Source: Brachionus rotundiformis (Eukaryota; Rotifera; Eurotatoria; Ploima; Brachionidae). Taken from it: a stretch of DNA of 64,000 nucleotides. Positions 45,031-57,850 of the stretch are shown in pieces. Location: assembly GCA_016802295.1 (NCBI GenBank), contig JAESIW010000200.1, positions 692,107 through 756,106 of the forward strand, read 5' to 3'. The notes beneath the pieces are model-generated. The model saw only the letters and a program-made list of their open reading frames with translations, had not been told where the DNA came from and made no database searches. Positions within the stretch are counted from its first letter, which is position 1. Every line of letters starts with the position of its first letter. The position numbers and the translations under genes are program-made.

Positions 45031-48000
45031 AAACCAATAATTTAAATTTTAATTACATTAAGATAATTTAATGAGAGATCACTTAACGAAATTGAAAACT
45101 AAACTTGTCAAGTGATAATAAAGAAGTAAATTCTTTGTTCAAGAAAATACTTATAATAATTTAAATATATATCGAAATATTTTTTGAATAAAAAAGTTAA
45201 TAATTTCGATTTAAATTTTTAATTAAACACTTAGCAACTGAAAATTTATAAAATTGTTTTCCTTCAAGACTTAAACATCATAAAGTGAGCTTTTAATCCT
45301 AATATCTATCCGTCTCCACTCACAAATACAAAATAATAAAATTTTTCTTTTAATTTTCTTAATTTAAAAATATTTTCTTAATAATTTTTAAGACTCAAAT
45401 AACTATCGATTTTTTAAATTAAGTGTTGATATAAATTCGGCAGCAAAGTTATAAGAGTGTAAATTATAGTTGATTGAGTCATTTATAACTTAAAAAAAAG
45501 ACAAATTTTATTTAGTGTTAATTCAATTGTCTAAATTTAAAAAGTATTTATAATTATTTATCTATATCTATAAATATGTAGTTTCTCATTAAATTACATC
45601 ATGTTACAAATTGAAGTTTTTGATTGTGTTAAGAAATTACTTTTAAATTAAGACTTTTAGATCCTTTTTATTTTAAAATTAAATAAAACACATTTATAAT
45701 TAATTTTTGATCATAGTCTCAGACTTTTTTACATAAAGAAGTAACATGATCTATATTTATAATAAAAATTTTCTGCATTTCTTTTTTTTTTTTTATTTTT
45801 TTAAATTTATCAGCTAATTAAGTGATTTTTCTTCCAACTAAAATTTTGATTAAATCAACAATTTACTTTACTTTTAATCACAATAATTTTGACAAGATAT
45901 ATTATGAACTTTTTTTAATTAAAATCGATGTTCCTGACAAGGAAAATATTTCGGAAAATGCTGAACAAGTTGTAGAGAAATAGCTATTTTGGCTCTTTTT
46001 TATCTTATTAGTTATAGTTAGGTAAGTTGAATTAATTCAGCATTAACAGCCTTTTATCTGTCAACTTTGGTAAAAAAAGCTTTTTCTCTTATTTTGGCGA
46101 TTTAGTTACTATCTTGTTTTTTCCAAAACAAACAAAAATTAAGCTTAATTAAAGTTTTTATTTTTACCAACTTTCCAGCAATTATTCTAAGTTAAATTCT
46201 AATAGTTTTATACCAAATTTGATCATTGCTTAATTTAAATATACCATTAATTCAATTATTTCGATTGAATATGTTTATTCTTTTGGCAAATATACCATCT
46301 TTGCCAAGCACTTATGTTGAAATTCAAGTTAAAAAAAGTCTATGTAACTTTTAGATTGGAAAATATATTAAGAAAATGAAAATTTATGTTGTTAAAATTA
46401 AAAGCCATTCTTGGATGTAAAAGTTTTTATATATAAAGTACTTTGACAACGCCTAATCCTTAAATTACTTCCTTAAAAACATTTCATGCTTTTACATTAA
46501 ATTTTATCTATAAGATGTATTTTAAATACTTAATCCTAAATTTCTGATAATTGAATTTGTCAACATAATCCGGATAATAAAAATCATTTTCGGCTTCCAT
46601 ATTTTCGACTCTAGATTAATTTATATTGATTGAAATTACCATAAAAAATGGAAAGCAGACGAATGCATAAAATCTGTGGTATGTCAATTGTTCGACTTGA
46701 TGATTCCGTTTTTGATTAATTAAAATTTAATTTCTAGAATAAAAAAATTAAATTTTTAAAATTAATTTTTTTACTAAATGTTAGAATGTTGATGAAAATA
46801 AATGAATGAAATTTAATCAAGACTGATTACAATACCATAGGCATCAACCGAGAAATTAATCAGGCAAAAATTGACAAAAATTAATTTAGCTAATTTTGAA
46901 TTAGAATGATGTATTGGCATCGCGTTTTTATTTTATTAATTTTCTTCAATAAAAATTTATTCTCAAAATTAAAATATCACCTGGTAAATAAACATATTGT
47001 TATTTGTTTGATAAGCATTGTGGCACACAAATACCCTAAAGCTGATCAATTTTTATCTAGTTTCTAGAAATAGATATTAAATAAAAAGCTACTAGCTTAA
47101 TAATTTATATTACAACTAAATTTATTAAAAAATCTATTTTTCAAAGGTTACCAAAATATGGTTGCATCCAAGACCCTGGAGAAAAATACAATCCTGTTTC
47201 ATCAATTTAATATTATATTAATTTTTCAAAAATTTAAAATATGATCATAAAATGTTGATTAAATATAAAGCAATAATACTCATTTTCATTACTCTTAAAA
47301 TAATATTAAAAAAAATTAAAAGCTTTACTAAATAACTCATGATATATTGAAAGATAACTAGGAAAAATATGGTGTGATATGATTTTTCAGAATGCTGCTG
47401 AAATTGTCTTTTTTTAACGATCCTTAAAGCTGGTAATTTTGATACCACTTTTAAAATAAACCACCCAGAAAATAAAATAGGAAATTGGAAAAATTCAAAT
47501 CCTGCTTTAAAAATGTCAATTATTTTCCATTAAAAACTGCTACCAAAATAATCCACTGATTTCTTATCTTAAATTTAATTCAAGATAATTTTATGTCATT
47601 TTGGACATTTAATTATATCTAAAATTAGTTACAAAGTTAAACTTTTAAAAAAATCTAATTCTCAAAAATGCTTCCTTTGTATATACTAATGCTTCCTTTG
47701 TTATTGCACATTTGGTATGGTCCAAAAAATTAATTAAAAAGATAGGACCCTTACAAGGATCTCATCAAGATTTTTCTCTGGAACCTATCGAAATCCTGAC
47801 CAAATGAAATAAAACTTGTTTATAGGGTTTTTATCAGATTCATTTCAGATCATAGAGTGTCTTAAAATTTTTTAATTTTTTAAGTTTTTCATAGATCCTT
47901 AAAAAAGCTTCTATTAAAATTCATTCTTTATTTTTATTAAATTAAAAGAAAAAATTAAAAGTAATCAAGCAAAGAATCAAGATTTTTTATGATAAGATAG

Positions 48001-48479
48001 TTTTATTGTTTTCAAAATTGATGAACCACTAACTTAAGTAGAGTACTAATCCAAAAAAATGGTTCGACCCTGCAAATAATCAAAAATAATAAAAGGAAAG
48101 AAGAAAACAGAAAGAAAAATAAAGCTGAAAAAAATTTCTTAAATTGGCCTACAACCTCCTAATTAAAGTTCGTTCAAGTTCCAATTATATTCCTAATTAA
48201 GATTCTTATCTCTTATTTCATTTAAAATTCCTATAAAGGACTTAAAATTTCAGTTTTGTTAGAAATTTTAGATAAATTTTACACTATCTTACACTTTTCG
48301 AATAAAAATGAGAATTGGCAAGAAGTTCTTTTTAGGTTCCTATAAGAAATTTATTAGAATCCTGAATACCGGTTTTCCGTCAGGAATCCTAATGAGAATT
48401 TCTCATGGGTAGGCATCTGTATTCAATATGATTTGAAGTGGACAAACCAAATAACCAGTGACCAGTGGTCGTGTCTTGG
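45031..48479. other. AT-rich gene-free stretch
   Basis: About 3.4 kb in which every frame is closed by frequent stops. The 67-residue open frame at 47245-47448 shows no recognisable content. Nothing else was seen. Confidence 0.45.
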
Positions 48480-48800
48480 ATATGATAGCAAAAAGTTTTA
48501 ATAAGATGACATTGATAGACTAAAAATGGACTAGACTGGTGTCCATTTCTCTAAAATTACATCTTTGAAATTGAGTAGGTCCAAAAAATGGTGACAAACT
48601 TGAAAAATTAGACAAAATTGGTATATTTAACTTAACCGATATTTGACAATTTATTTTGAAAAAAGTTAAATTGGTAAAATTTTTTCTCGTGATCAGTCTT
48701 CCAATTTGAGAAGGCATGGCAAATACATTGACATAGATAAAGAAAATAGTGCCTAAAATTGATTAGACAAATAGCTTAGGAAACAGTCGAATTTCCGGCC
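48480..48800 (+). mobile_element. Very decayed LINE remnant
   Basis: On the plus strand FSRDQSSNLRRHGKYIDIDK (about 48680-48740) parallels FSRNQSFSLRRHDKCIVRED in the better-preserved LINE tail at 26940. DKLEKLDKIGIFNL lies before it in another frame. The NRVV..WN block is lost. Confidence 0.5.
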
Positions 48801-51800
48801 ATATGTTCAAAATTTTTTTCCAGCCCTAATAAAATGGTTTTTTCAAATATCTATAGAACACATTTATCATCTAAATGTTAAGTTAGAAACAAAAAAAACA
48901 CTTTCAAAATTAGGCTCTTATTCTGTCTTGCCAAGCTTGGGAACAAAATTACTACCAATTTTAAAAATATGCTGTCCTCTCTTTCATTACTGATTTATTT
49001 AGCTAAATCGAAAAAAAATTTATTTTAGCAGCTATTAAATGATCTTTAAATTTAAACAAAAAAAATTGGAAAAAAAAGCAATTTCTGTAAAAAAAGCTCC
49101 AATATGCTAATTAAGGAAACAAATATTATAAAAAAATTTTATTTACCAATATTTACAAATATTCTTAAACAGACATTTAAGAAAATAAAAATTTCCTCTA
49201 ATGACATAATTTTTATTGTAAAAAAATAATCAAATCTTAAATTAAAGAAAAAATTTTAAAAAATTAATTTTAGATAACAGATCGATGATTAGCAAATTAG
49301 TACTACCAAGTGAGATAAGCATATTAAGAAAAAAGTCTGATTATTAAATTGATCTTCTTTGCAAATTTAAAAAATATTAAAAATCGCTACCGGTGCTCTC
49401 AAACATAAAGATAAATAAGGAACAAACTTGGCTCCAAGCATTTTATTTCATGTATTGAAAATTTAAAAATAAAAAGCATAATTATTATTGATAACATAAA
49501 AAAAATATCTAATTATTCGGGCTTATTTTCTCAGATTAAAATTTATATTAAGTTTTAAATATAAATCCATGTCTCGGAAGAAAAAATAAAAATAAAATGA
49601 AAAAAAAAAATCAATAGTATAAAATTAAATTTATATATATAATCTTAAATAAGTGTATATTGGTATCCATAAAGCGGATGCCAAGTATCCGCTCGGATTA
49701 ATAAACAAAGTGTCTGAGCGTGGGACTTAACTGAAATGAAAAAAGAGGCGCTTTGGTTAAGCTATAAAGCGTGCCATTCCAATCAAGAGTTTAATTTTGG
49801 AATTTTCTCAAAATCGGTGCAAGTCTTTTAGGCCTGGTAAACAAAGCCCAACTATAAACAATATTCTAACACTTTTTTTTTATATTTATTTACAAATAAA
49901 CAATTGAAAACTCGAAAAAGAACAATGTATAATAAAAACCAGATTAAATTAATTCGATTAAATAATTGCATTAAAAAAACAACTCTCAAGGCTTGCATTA
50001 TCAGTCTGTATTCTTAAAGGTAACATTATTAGAACCTTTGATTGAAAGCTAAAATTTCATAAATACCTAAAAGTGTGATTTTTGATTTTTTATAGAGGAT
50101 TTATGATTAGACTCTGGGTGATTTTCCATTATGTATTTCAGCAAAACACCTCTTACATAGATAAGATAATAAATTACTTTTATCGAAAGAAAGAAAAAAA
50201 AACTAGATTAATGATAGTTGTTGTTGGCATTAGTTTTACTTGTCTGGTTAATTTATATCCCTATTGATTGAATAGCTATTCTCAGTGAAGACACGGACCT
50301 GCCCGCTGGATTATGATTAATTTAGGCTGATAAGATTATGAGATAGCGTTTTAAAATGGTTTAAACTTTTGGAATATGTGAAAATATATTTGATCTTGAG
50401 CACATTGACGTATTTTATTAATAGGTTTAAAAGGCCTTTGGATTAAAGATAATTTTAAAAGGTTAGAAATTTTAAAATAGGCTCAGAAATGCTTATTGAT
50501 ATAAGATAAGACCTTTTATTCAAAAAAATTTTAATAAAAATGGAGAATTTTGTTTAAAATAGATGAAAAAATGCTGTCAATATCGTCAAGTGTTGAAGCT
50601 AGTTGATTTAGATAGAAAAAAAAGTTGAATTAAATTGATGATTTATTTTATCTATTTCTTAATAGAATTTTTTTGCCATAAGTAAAGGATTAAATAAGAT
50701 TGGAATTATTTTTGATCCTAATGAATTAGTTATTTGATTAAAAAGCCAAAAATAGATTGTTTAATTAAAAATATTATTTACATTTGTGGCACTTTGTTGC
50801 TTTTGGTGCATTAATAAAATAAATATATATCAGACATTTCTAATTAAATAAATTAATAATCTAATTTTGAGCCTAAATTAGTTTTAAAAAAAATACATTA
50901 ATTAATTTTTGAATTTTTAAACAAAATTTGATAAATAAAGACTGAAATTTATACACTAGTTAATTGACTTAATTCGTAAGGAAATAATTTCGCAAATTAA
51001 TTGTAGCAAAAAAATGAAGTTATAAATTAAGAAAATTACTATCTCATAACATGATCTAATCACAATAGAATTAATTTATTAGATGATATTTATTCATTGT
51101 CATAATTAAAAAAAAATGTTTATGTGTTTGTTTAAAAACCAGATGACTATCTATTTTTAATTATTTATTTAAGTAAAATTATTAATTTAAAAATATATTT
51201 TTGGTATAACCTTTAATCGTTGGAAAAAAAATCAGAAAAAAGGTATCCGACATTTTAAATTAATTTTTAAGATGTCTGTTTAGAGTTGCGGAAGCATATT
51301 TTAGCCAGATATGCTAAGAAAAGTGTTTTAATATTAGACTAGATTAATTCAAAAATTAAATTAAATAAGTAAATTAAGCTAATCTCTTGGTTTATAATTA
51401 AAATTTTTGGTAAAAAAGCGCGTTTAACTATGAAGCATTTTAACACTGATCTTATTTTTAAAATGTAAAAACAATTTAATTGTTTTTGAATGCAATTTTT
51501 TTTAACCAGAAATATTAATAATTAAGAATTAAAAAAAAAAAAATTTCTAAAAATATCGAAAGCTAGCCAGTTTTTCACTGTGGATATTTTATCAAAAAAT
51601 TATATTATTATTTCCAAAAAATACTTGGTAAATTTATTTTACTGATAACTAAACATGATACCTTTCTTCTAAATTTTTTAATATTTAAAATTATTTAATT
51701 TTCTAATTTCAAAAATTATAAAGATGCGTTTTTGATCATTTTTTCCCAAAATTTTCTTGCATCTTTATTATCTCACATTGATAACTATAAATAAGCTCAC

Positions 51801-54668
51801 TAGATAAACGGCTTTGCTAGAACGCTAAGTTAAAACTACGTAGATCAGCTTCTCCTCTCTAAAACAATGTTTCTAGATATTTTAATTAAACTTCCTGAGG
51901 AAAAATTAAGTTATCAACTAAACCAGATCCGGTTTAATACCCAAATATCTATCTAAAATCAAACCTTGATATCAAAGAGTTCATTACTTAATTTTTAAAT
52001 CAGTAATTTTTTTAATTTTTTTTTTAATCAGATCTGAAAAGTAAAAAAAATATTAAAAAAAATTATAACTTCATCCTCCAGGCTACTAATTATGCTAGTT
52101 CCATGAGTTCTATTTATTAATCTTTTTTTATCATATTTAATTTAATTAATTTAATTAATAATAGTATGGAAGGATAATAAATAAAAATAATTATTTCTGA
52201 CCAAAATAATAGAAATAAACTTCCCTTAAGCTTTGCTTCACGTTCCAAACCAGATCCGATTCCCAGACAGTAAAATCTTAGGGTGATTTTAACGAGTATA
52301 TATCCCATGTGTATGTGTATGGTACCAGTACTTGGCTTGGAAAGTCTAATTTTTATACTGGTCTGGCCACAATTTCTGAACAACAAGCACTGGTCAGTCA
52401 AATATTTTTTTTAAACTGAATTTGTTATCCTAATAAAGTATTTTAGAAAAAATAAATTGTCTATTTTAAATTTAAATTTTTCTTAAAACTTAATTGTCAC
52501 TGATAGAGCAAAAGCATTAGAAAAAATCTGAGCTGTTATTTACGCGTTGCCAATTTTAATTATCCAACAAATATAATTTGAAAAAAATACAATTGTAACT
52601 TAATATCTTCATCGAAAATCGATTTTTTATATTTTTTCCTTAATTTACATTAAAATCTAAATTGACTTAAATATCTGAATTGATAAAACCTCATGAAATT
52701 GAAAACAAAGTACCGTATATGGAAGCATTAATAATATGAACATTTATTAAAATTAATTTTTTATATTTTTTTTAAATAAAACATCTTCTAAGCCCAAAAT
52801 TAATTTTTTAAAATAAATTAAATAAAATTAAAAATTTTTATCAGTCATAAGAATAAAATTGATAAAATTTGATTCTGTGTAGAAAAGCTTTAAAAGCAAT
52901 GCATTTAATGGAAACTAGATTCAGTGGGCCAATCTTGCTGGCATTTGAATTTAAAAATCAGATATAATGATACAAAAAATCTATTAAATTGTTATTTTTA
53001 TATAAATTTTTGTATCTATTCCTGACTGCGTACTTAAAATGTTCTCCCACTAAGTAAACTAGTGACAAAAGTTTATTTATTAAATTATGTTTAATAGTGA
53101 AATTTTAATTTCTCAAGCTAATTTTTATCACTTATATTCATTAATTTCTGAAAAGTTTTAAAAGTCTCAAACTATTAAAAATTTGAATGTTCCTGATGCA
53201 AATAACACTTAATTGATGCACCGAGGCATGGCCCGATTGATGTCATCTCGAACCGTAGCATAATGCATTAACTAATTAACAATCGAAGCATAAAACTATT
53301 TTTTCTTTACTTCAAAACATTTTAATAGAGCATTTTTACACAAGTAATTGAAGCTTTAAATCAATTTAATAAGCCAAAAATTATAAAATTTTAACAAGCT
53401 TGAAATTAAATTTGTATAAATGTTTGTTGGTCGCTTACATGATCTATATAAGGCAGATGCACTCAACCCAAATAGCTAATTTAGCTTAGTTTCTTGCTTA
53501 TTTTACCAACTATTAAATTATATTTAATGGCATTTCTGTTTTATATCTGAAAAAGCTCACGAAAGCTATCAATTTAAAATGATATAAATTAGCAGAATAA
53601 TAACTCAGTATCTAACAAAAGACAATTCGAATTAGATTTTATAAATTTTCTATGATATAAAAATAATTTTAAGCGAATGAGTAAGATAAAACTGATAATC
53701 TGAATTGAGAATTTAGCCCCTAAGGTTTTAAAAAGTGTGACTGAGTGCCAAGTTTGGAAAAACGTCTCCGAGGAAGACGCAAATTGTTGAAAAATTTTAT
53801 TGATAAGTTTATCAATAAATTATAAAATAGATAAAATTCAAAAAAAAAAGATAAATAAAAACATTTTGTCTGCTTATCAAAATGAAGCAAAATAGACTTG
53901 AACCTACACAAGGCTTATTCCTTGTATTTCAAATACTATCAATCATTTTGTGTAGGTATTAGGGAACATTTTGAAGTAATTTTAACTTTGATTTTCTAAT
54001 TAATCATAAATTTGGCCCGCCAATAAATCCATACTTGATTTTATTTGCATATTTGGCAAAGTTTAGAAGCTGTTCATTTTTAATTATGGATTTAGTAAAT
54101 CATTTTTATTAAAAATTTATAGGTTTTTGCTCTTCCTATTATTCATGTTGGTTGGAAAAATATTTCTCTTAATTGTTTTCTTTAGCATTTTAAAATGCCA
54201 ATCGATAAAAAACTAATTTTTAAAAAAATATTCTTATCATATGTCTGAGAAAGGAAATTTTTGGCAAATATTAGGCCTTTATTTCCTTTAACATATTTAA
54301 TATTGAAGAAAATTTAGAATAGAATTTTTTTTAATAAAAATAAAGAAATGAACTTTTTTTGAAAGTCTATCAGATAAGATCAATAGTCAAGTGTATCTTT
54401 AAAATTTGGTCCAAGATTGGATTTACCGCTCCGGACCAAACCAAAAATCATCAACAATCATTCTCGGTTCTATCATCATTTAGACTTGTTTTTGAAAAAA
54501 TTTTAAATTTAGAAAATAAAAATTATTTGTAAAATTAGCCAGCCTTGATTTTGTCCATTAAGGACTATGGAAAGCAGACTATTATTTGAACTATATGTTG
54601 AATAAAATTTAAGAATATTTTATTTCATTTTTTTAAATTAGAATTATTTATTTTTAAAAAGTAAGAAA
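48801..54668. other. Long AT-rich gene-free stretch
   Basis: Nearly 6 kb without a convincing open frame. Open frames at 50082-50267, 52117-52401 and 53720-53911 have no motif and low-complexity composition. Distal regulatory DNA is possible, but nothing specific is visible. Confidence 0.45.
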
Positions 54669-54902
54669 ATGGCGCAAGGAAAACTTAAAGTAAAAACTAG
54701 TTTGCCAAAAAATGTAAAGCAAAAGTCGGCTACCAGGATCAACAAGGCCATCGAAAAGAGCAAGAACAAGATACAAAAGAAAGTAAACATTCAGAATATC
54801 ATAAAAAATAATCTTGAGTCCACTTGTAAGACAAAAATAGAGACCGATTTGTGCTCTAGGGCCAAAACATGTGAAGGAAAATCTTTTAAAATGTTAAATT
54901 AA
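54669..54902 (+). CDS. UPF0390 / C19orf53-family small basic protein
   Basis: 77 residues starting MAQGKLKVKTSLP in the favourable context AAAATGG. The family (human C19orf53, a small basic protein of unclear, possibly nucleolar, role) also begins MAQG followed by a Lys-rich stretch, and ends with a segment like LKKNLE..IRNKIEHD...KA. The same pattern is seen here as IIKNNLESTCKTKIETDLCS RA. The protein is very Lys-rich and lacks membrane segments. Length matches the short end of the family. A T-rich tract ending in AG (TTATTTTTAAAAAG) stands nine bases before the ATG, so a 5' UTR intron or trans-splice site is possible. It is the only convincing gene in about 14 kb. Confidence 0.75.
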   Translation: MAQGKLKVKTSLPKNVKQKSATRINKAIEKSKNKIQKKVNIQNIIKNNLESTCKTKIETDLCSRAKTCEGKSFKMLN

Positions 54903-54912
54903 ATTTTTACAT

Positions 54913-54918
54913 AATAAA
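54913..54918 (+). promoter_or_regulatory. Polyadenylation signal of the UPF0390 gene
   Basis: AATAAA begins 11 bp after the stop codon, implying a very short 3' UTR. Confidence 0.5.
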
Positions 54919-55420
54919 ATTTAATCAACTTAATAATTATTTAAATGAATTTTGCTGTTCCTTGAGCTAAAGAAGAAATTTTTTTTAAGTCTGAGTCTTC
55001 AACTTGGTGGTAGGCTCCACAATTAGGCCCCTAATTAGCGCTTAAGACACTATTTTATTAAATTAGGATTTTTTATTTGTCTTGATTCTTTAATAACTGT
55101 ATTCCAGGTAATTTATTGAAAAAAAAATATTTAAGATTTATTTGACAAAAATTCAAAATTTGTTCATCATAAAAAAAGACTTCACTTCAACACTTCAGAC
55201 AAAATTCTGTATTACGTTTGCTAGTTTCAAATGCAAAATACAAGTCTTATATCTGAGAAATATCCAACAGATTTTTATATGAACCTCTAGATCCTTTTCT
55301 ATGTAAAATTTGTTTTCAACCAACCTTTCCACAAATTTTTTTAATAAGTCTTTACCATAATATTATACCAATTGACTCTTCGTTTATTCATTATTTAAAA
55401 AAAATCATTTTTTAAATTCA
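54919..55420. other. Spacer, nothing recognised
   Basis: AT-rich DNA with no open frame, ending at the abrupt rise in GC that marks the LINE fragment. Confidence 0.4.
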
Positions 55421-56505
55421 TTATATTATATCAACCTTGTTATAATAACACCAATTACCAAGACTTAGTTGCTCCACGTCTAGACCTGCAAATGGACTAA
55501 CCTTTCGTTGGCTCTTAAGTTTTAGCCTGCACGTCGCTGCCAGCAAGTAGTGATCCGTGGTTTCAAAGTCTGCTCCAGCCGAGACCCTGCTGTCCTGAAT
55601 AGCTGACAGCCATCTCTGGTTGACCATTATGTGGTCGATCTGGCTTTTGGTTTTCTGAGCATTGAAATTAATATAAGTAATCTTGTGAATGTCTTTGTGT
55701 TGGAAAAAGGTACTGCAAATACTCAAGTTGTTGACCATACACAGCTCCAACAGCCTTTCACCATTGCTATTCATCTCCTGGTTTCGCAGTCCATGCTTTC
55801 CAATGACACCCCTCCATACTTCATAATTGTTGCCGACCCTGGCGTTAAAATCACCAATCAGGTACCTTTTGCATGACGACTTGCAGCTGTCCATAAAAGT
55901 TCTCCTTTTGCTCTACTGTTGCCTCTTTTGTTGGTGCGTAGCAACTTACAATAGTTGTTGCAACATTCCGCGAGCTAAATTTGAGCCAGATAATGCGCTC
56001 ATTCACTGCTTCCAATGCTGTCGCACTGCAACTGAACGCCACCGTATGCCTCCTCTGACTCCTCGACTCCAGAAAAGAACACCTCGTAGTCTTCTATTCT
56101 CCGTCTTACCACTGCCTTTCCTCTTCGTTTCGCTGAAGCCACATATATCCAGACTATAGGTCTCCATCGTCCTGAATATAAGGACCTCTCTTGCGTCCGA
56201 CTCAGGTCCCATTGTTCGGACGTTGACGCAGCCACTTTTTGTCTTGGCTGTTGGTCGTATTTCTCCCCATCGCCGCTGTGTTCTTCCACTAGCTGACTTC
56301 CTCTGCAGGCTTTCACCAGTCGGCATCATTCCCGATGAACAAATTGCTTTCCGACCTGTTTGGCCTCTTACATCTCTCGTTTTCATAGCAAAAAATTTGC
56401 TTGCGTTAAGCGATTAGGTTGCTAGCCCAAAGCGCGATGAACTGGCAGTAGCGATTGGCAAGAAATTCAATAGCGACTCTGATCTCCTGCGTCGGCCAGA
56501 CAAAT
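55421..56505 (-). mobile_element. RTE-like LINE, endonuclease part only, GC-rich
   Basis: From 56386 down, the minus strand encodes an APE-type endonuclease: CVNVRTM, then METYSLDICGFSETKRKG, then (after a frameshift near 56080 and another near 56030) SRNVATTIVSCYAPTKEAT, then YLIGDFNARVGNN, KHGLRNQEMNSNGERLLELC and KSQIDHIMVNQRWL with ADFETTDHYL. These blocks match the endonuclease domain of RTE-clade LINEs and their craniofacial-development-protein-2-like relatives. The frame ends at 55421 and no reverse transcriptase follows, so the copy is truncated at its 3' side. The island is clearly richer in G+C than its surroundings, with sharp edges near 55430 and 56505. This suggests a recent arrival, possibly by horizontal transfer. 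Confidence 0.82.
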
Positions 56506-56739
56506 TTACAAATTTAGAAAATTAATTTCTATTTTTCTTAATTTTACTGTAATTTACGTAAATTTAATTTGTTACAAATTGCCAAAATCTAACTGCATTT
56601 GTTAAGAAACTGTATTGGAGACAATATTAGTCCCAATAATTAAGCTATTTTTAATCTAACAATATTTTTTTAACAGGTATCATAGATTCAGGCCTGGACA
56701 TTCATTGTTTGACTCCGCTTCAGAAATGTTCTAGTTAAA

Positions 56740-57330
56740 GAAAAGAAACTTTCTACCTCATCACTTTTTCATCGCGACATTTAGAAAAACTTTTGACGTG
56801 ATTGATCCAAATCTGCTTCTCTTAAAATTATTTCACTATTTGACAAATACAGACATAAATGATGTGCGTCTAAACTTTTGTGCAAAAATGTTTAACTGAA
56901 ATCTTTATTGCTTTTATTTAGTTTCAATTTTTCAGCTAAGTGTTATATCGAATTATCATGTAGTTTACATCAATTTGAAGGACAGAGTTAGTTTAATTAA
57001 AAATCGCTTTTTATTTTAATTTAATATACTTTTTAAACAAAATTAAATTTTTTTATGTTTTACGAAATAATCTTATGAAAAAAACTAGTGCGTCTAGACT
57101 TTTGTGCAAAACTGTATATCCTAAGTCTTGTTTACAGTTATTTGTTTAATAGATCTCAAAAAGTACATCTAGGAAACTAAAAATCAAAACAAAAAGCTCT
57201 TAAGTAAGGAGTGCCGCAGGGTTTAGTGTTAGGCCCTCTTCTTTTTTTGATGAAATTTTTCGGGTACCATTAACTGTCTTAGTAGTGGGTGTTATTACAG
57301 CAATTTATTAGTCAAAAACCTATGGTTTGA
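56740..57330 (+). mobile_element. LINE RT remnant split by a small insertion
   Basis: The left part reads FRKTFDVIDPNLLLLKLFHY LTNT (the A.FD.VDH block), and the right part, from 57117, reads YSYLFNRSQKVHLGN and GVPQGLVLGPLLF. These two RT blocks are normally about 30 residues apart; here a segment of about 265 bp with Tc1/mariner-like termini separates them. Confidence 0.7.
56850..57114. mobile_element. Candidate Tc1/mariner-type insertion with subterminal repeats
   Basis: Bounded by TA at 56848-56849 and 57115-57116, starting CAG and ending ACTG. GTGCGTCTAAACTTTTGTGC at 56864 recurs almost exactly at 57088, in the same orientation and 224 bp apart. The right end, read inward (CAGTTTTGCACAAAAGTCTA), resembles the element end at 63571. 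The left terminus is not a good inverse of the right, so this may be a deleted copy. Confidence 0.5.
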
Positions 57331-57850
57331 TCAAAATCTGAACCAAAAAAATTTGAAATGCAATTCAAGAATTAGTAAGTATCTGATAGAACCAACATCA
57401 AAATCAGCGAATGGAGAAAAAACTTATGCATTTTTTTACTCAAGACTTATAAATTGCTTTGTGATCAAGTGGTCAATGTTGAAGTTTACAACATTCAAGC
57501 ATTCATTTATTCAATAATATTATTTTGATTTCTCAGATTTTGTAAAAAAATTCAAAAAATTTATTAGAAAATTTTAATGTTCTTTTTGTAATCAGATTCA
57601 AAATCAATTTTTTCTAAATTTCTAAATTATTTTATATTATAAATAAAGCCTGTTGATTAACCTTGAAATTAAACAAAATAAAGAAATTAAAAAATAAATC
57701 TTTTAACAAGTAATTTTATTTAAAACGGAATGTAACAAAAAAATTAAAATTTGTAAAAAAATAAAGTGTTATTTTTGGAATAAATATAAATATTTAACAC
57801 CGTTTGTCAATAGAATAAATGAGATGCGAAAATAAGATAAAAAAAACTGG
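57331..57850. other. Spacer downstream of the zinc-finger gene
   Basis: AT-rich with no open frame. It contains the candidate polyadenylation signal at 57715. Confidence 0.4.
57715..57720 (-). promoter_or_regulatory. Possible polyadenylation signal of the zinc-finger gene
   Basis: AATAAA on the minus strand, 131 bp after the stop codon. Weak evidence in AT-rich DNA. Confidence 0.3.

Noticed and set aside
52117..52401. 94-residue minus-strand open frame
   Set aside because: No domain, biased composition and a Lys/Ile-rich end; chance frames of this size are expected in 64 kb.
53720..53911. 63-residue minus-strand open frame
   Set aside because: Phe/Leu-rich low-complexity translation with no homology signal or splice context.
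56003..56316. Several overlapping minus-strand frames of 105-127 residues
   Set aside because: They are pieces of one LINE endonuclease seen in different frames, not separate genes.
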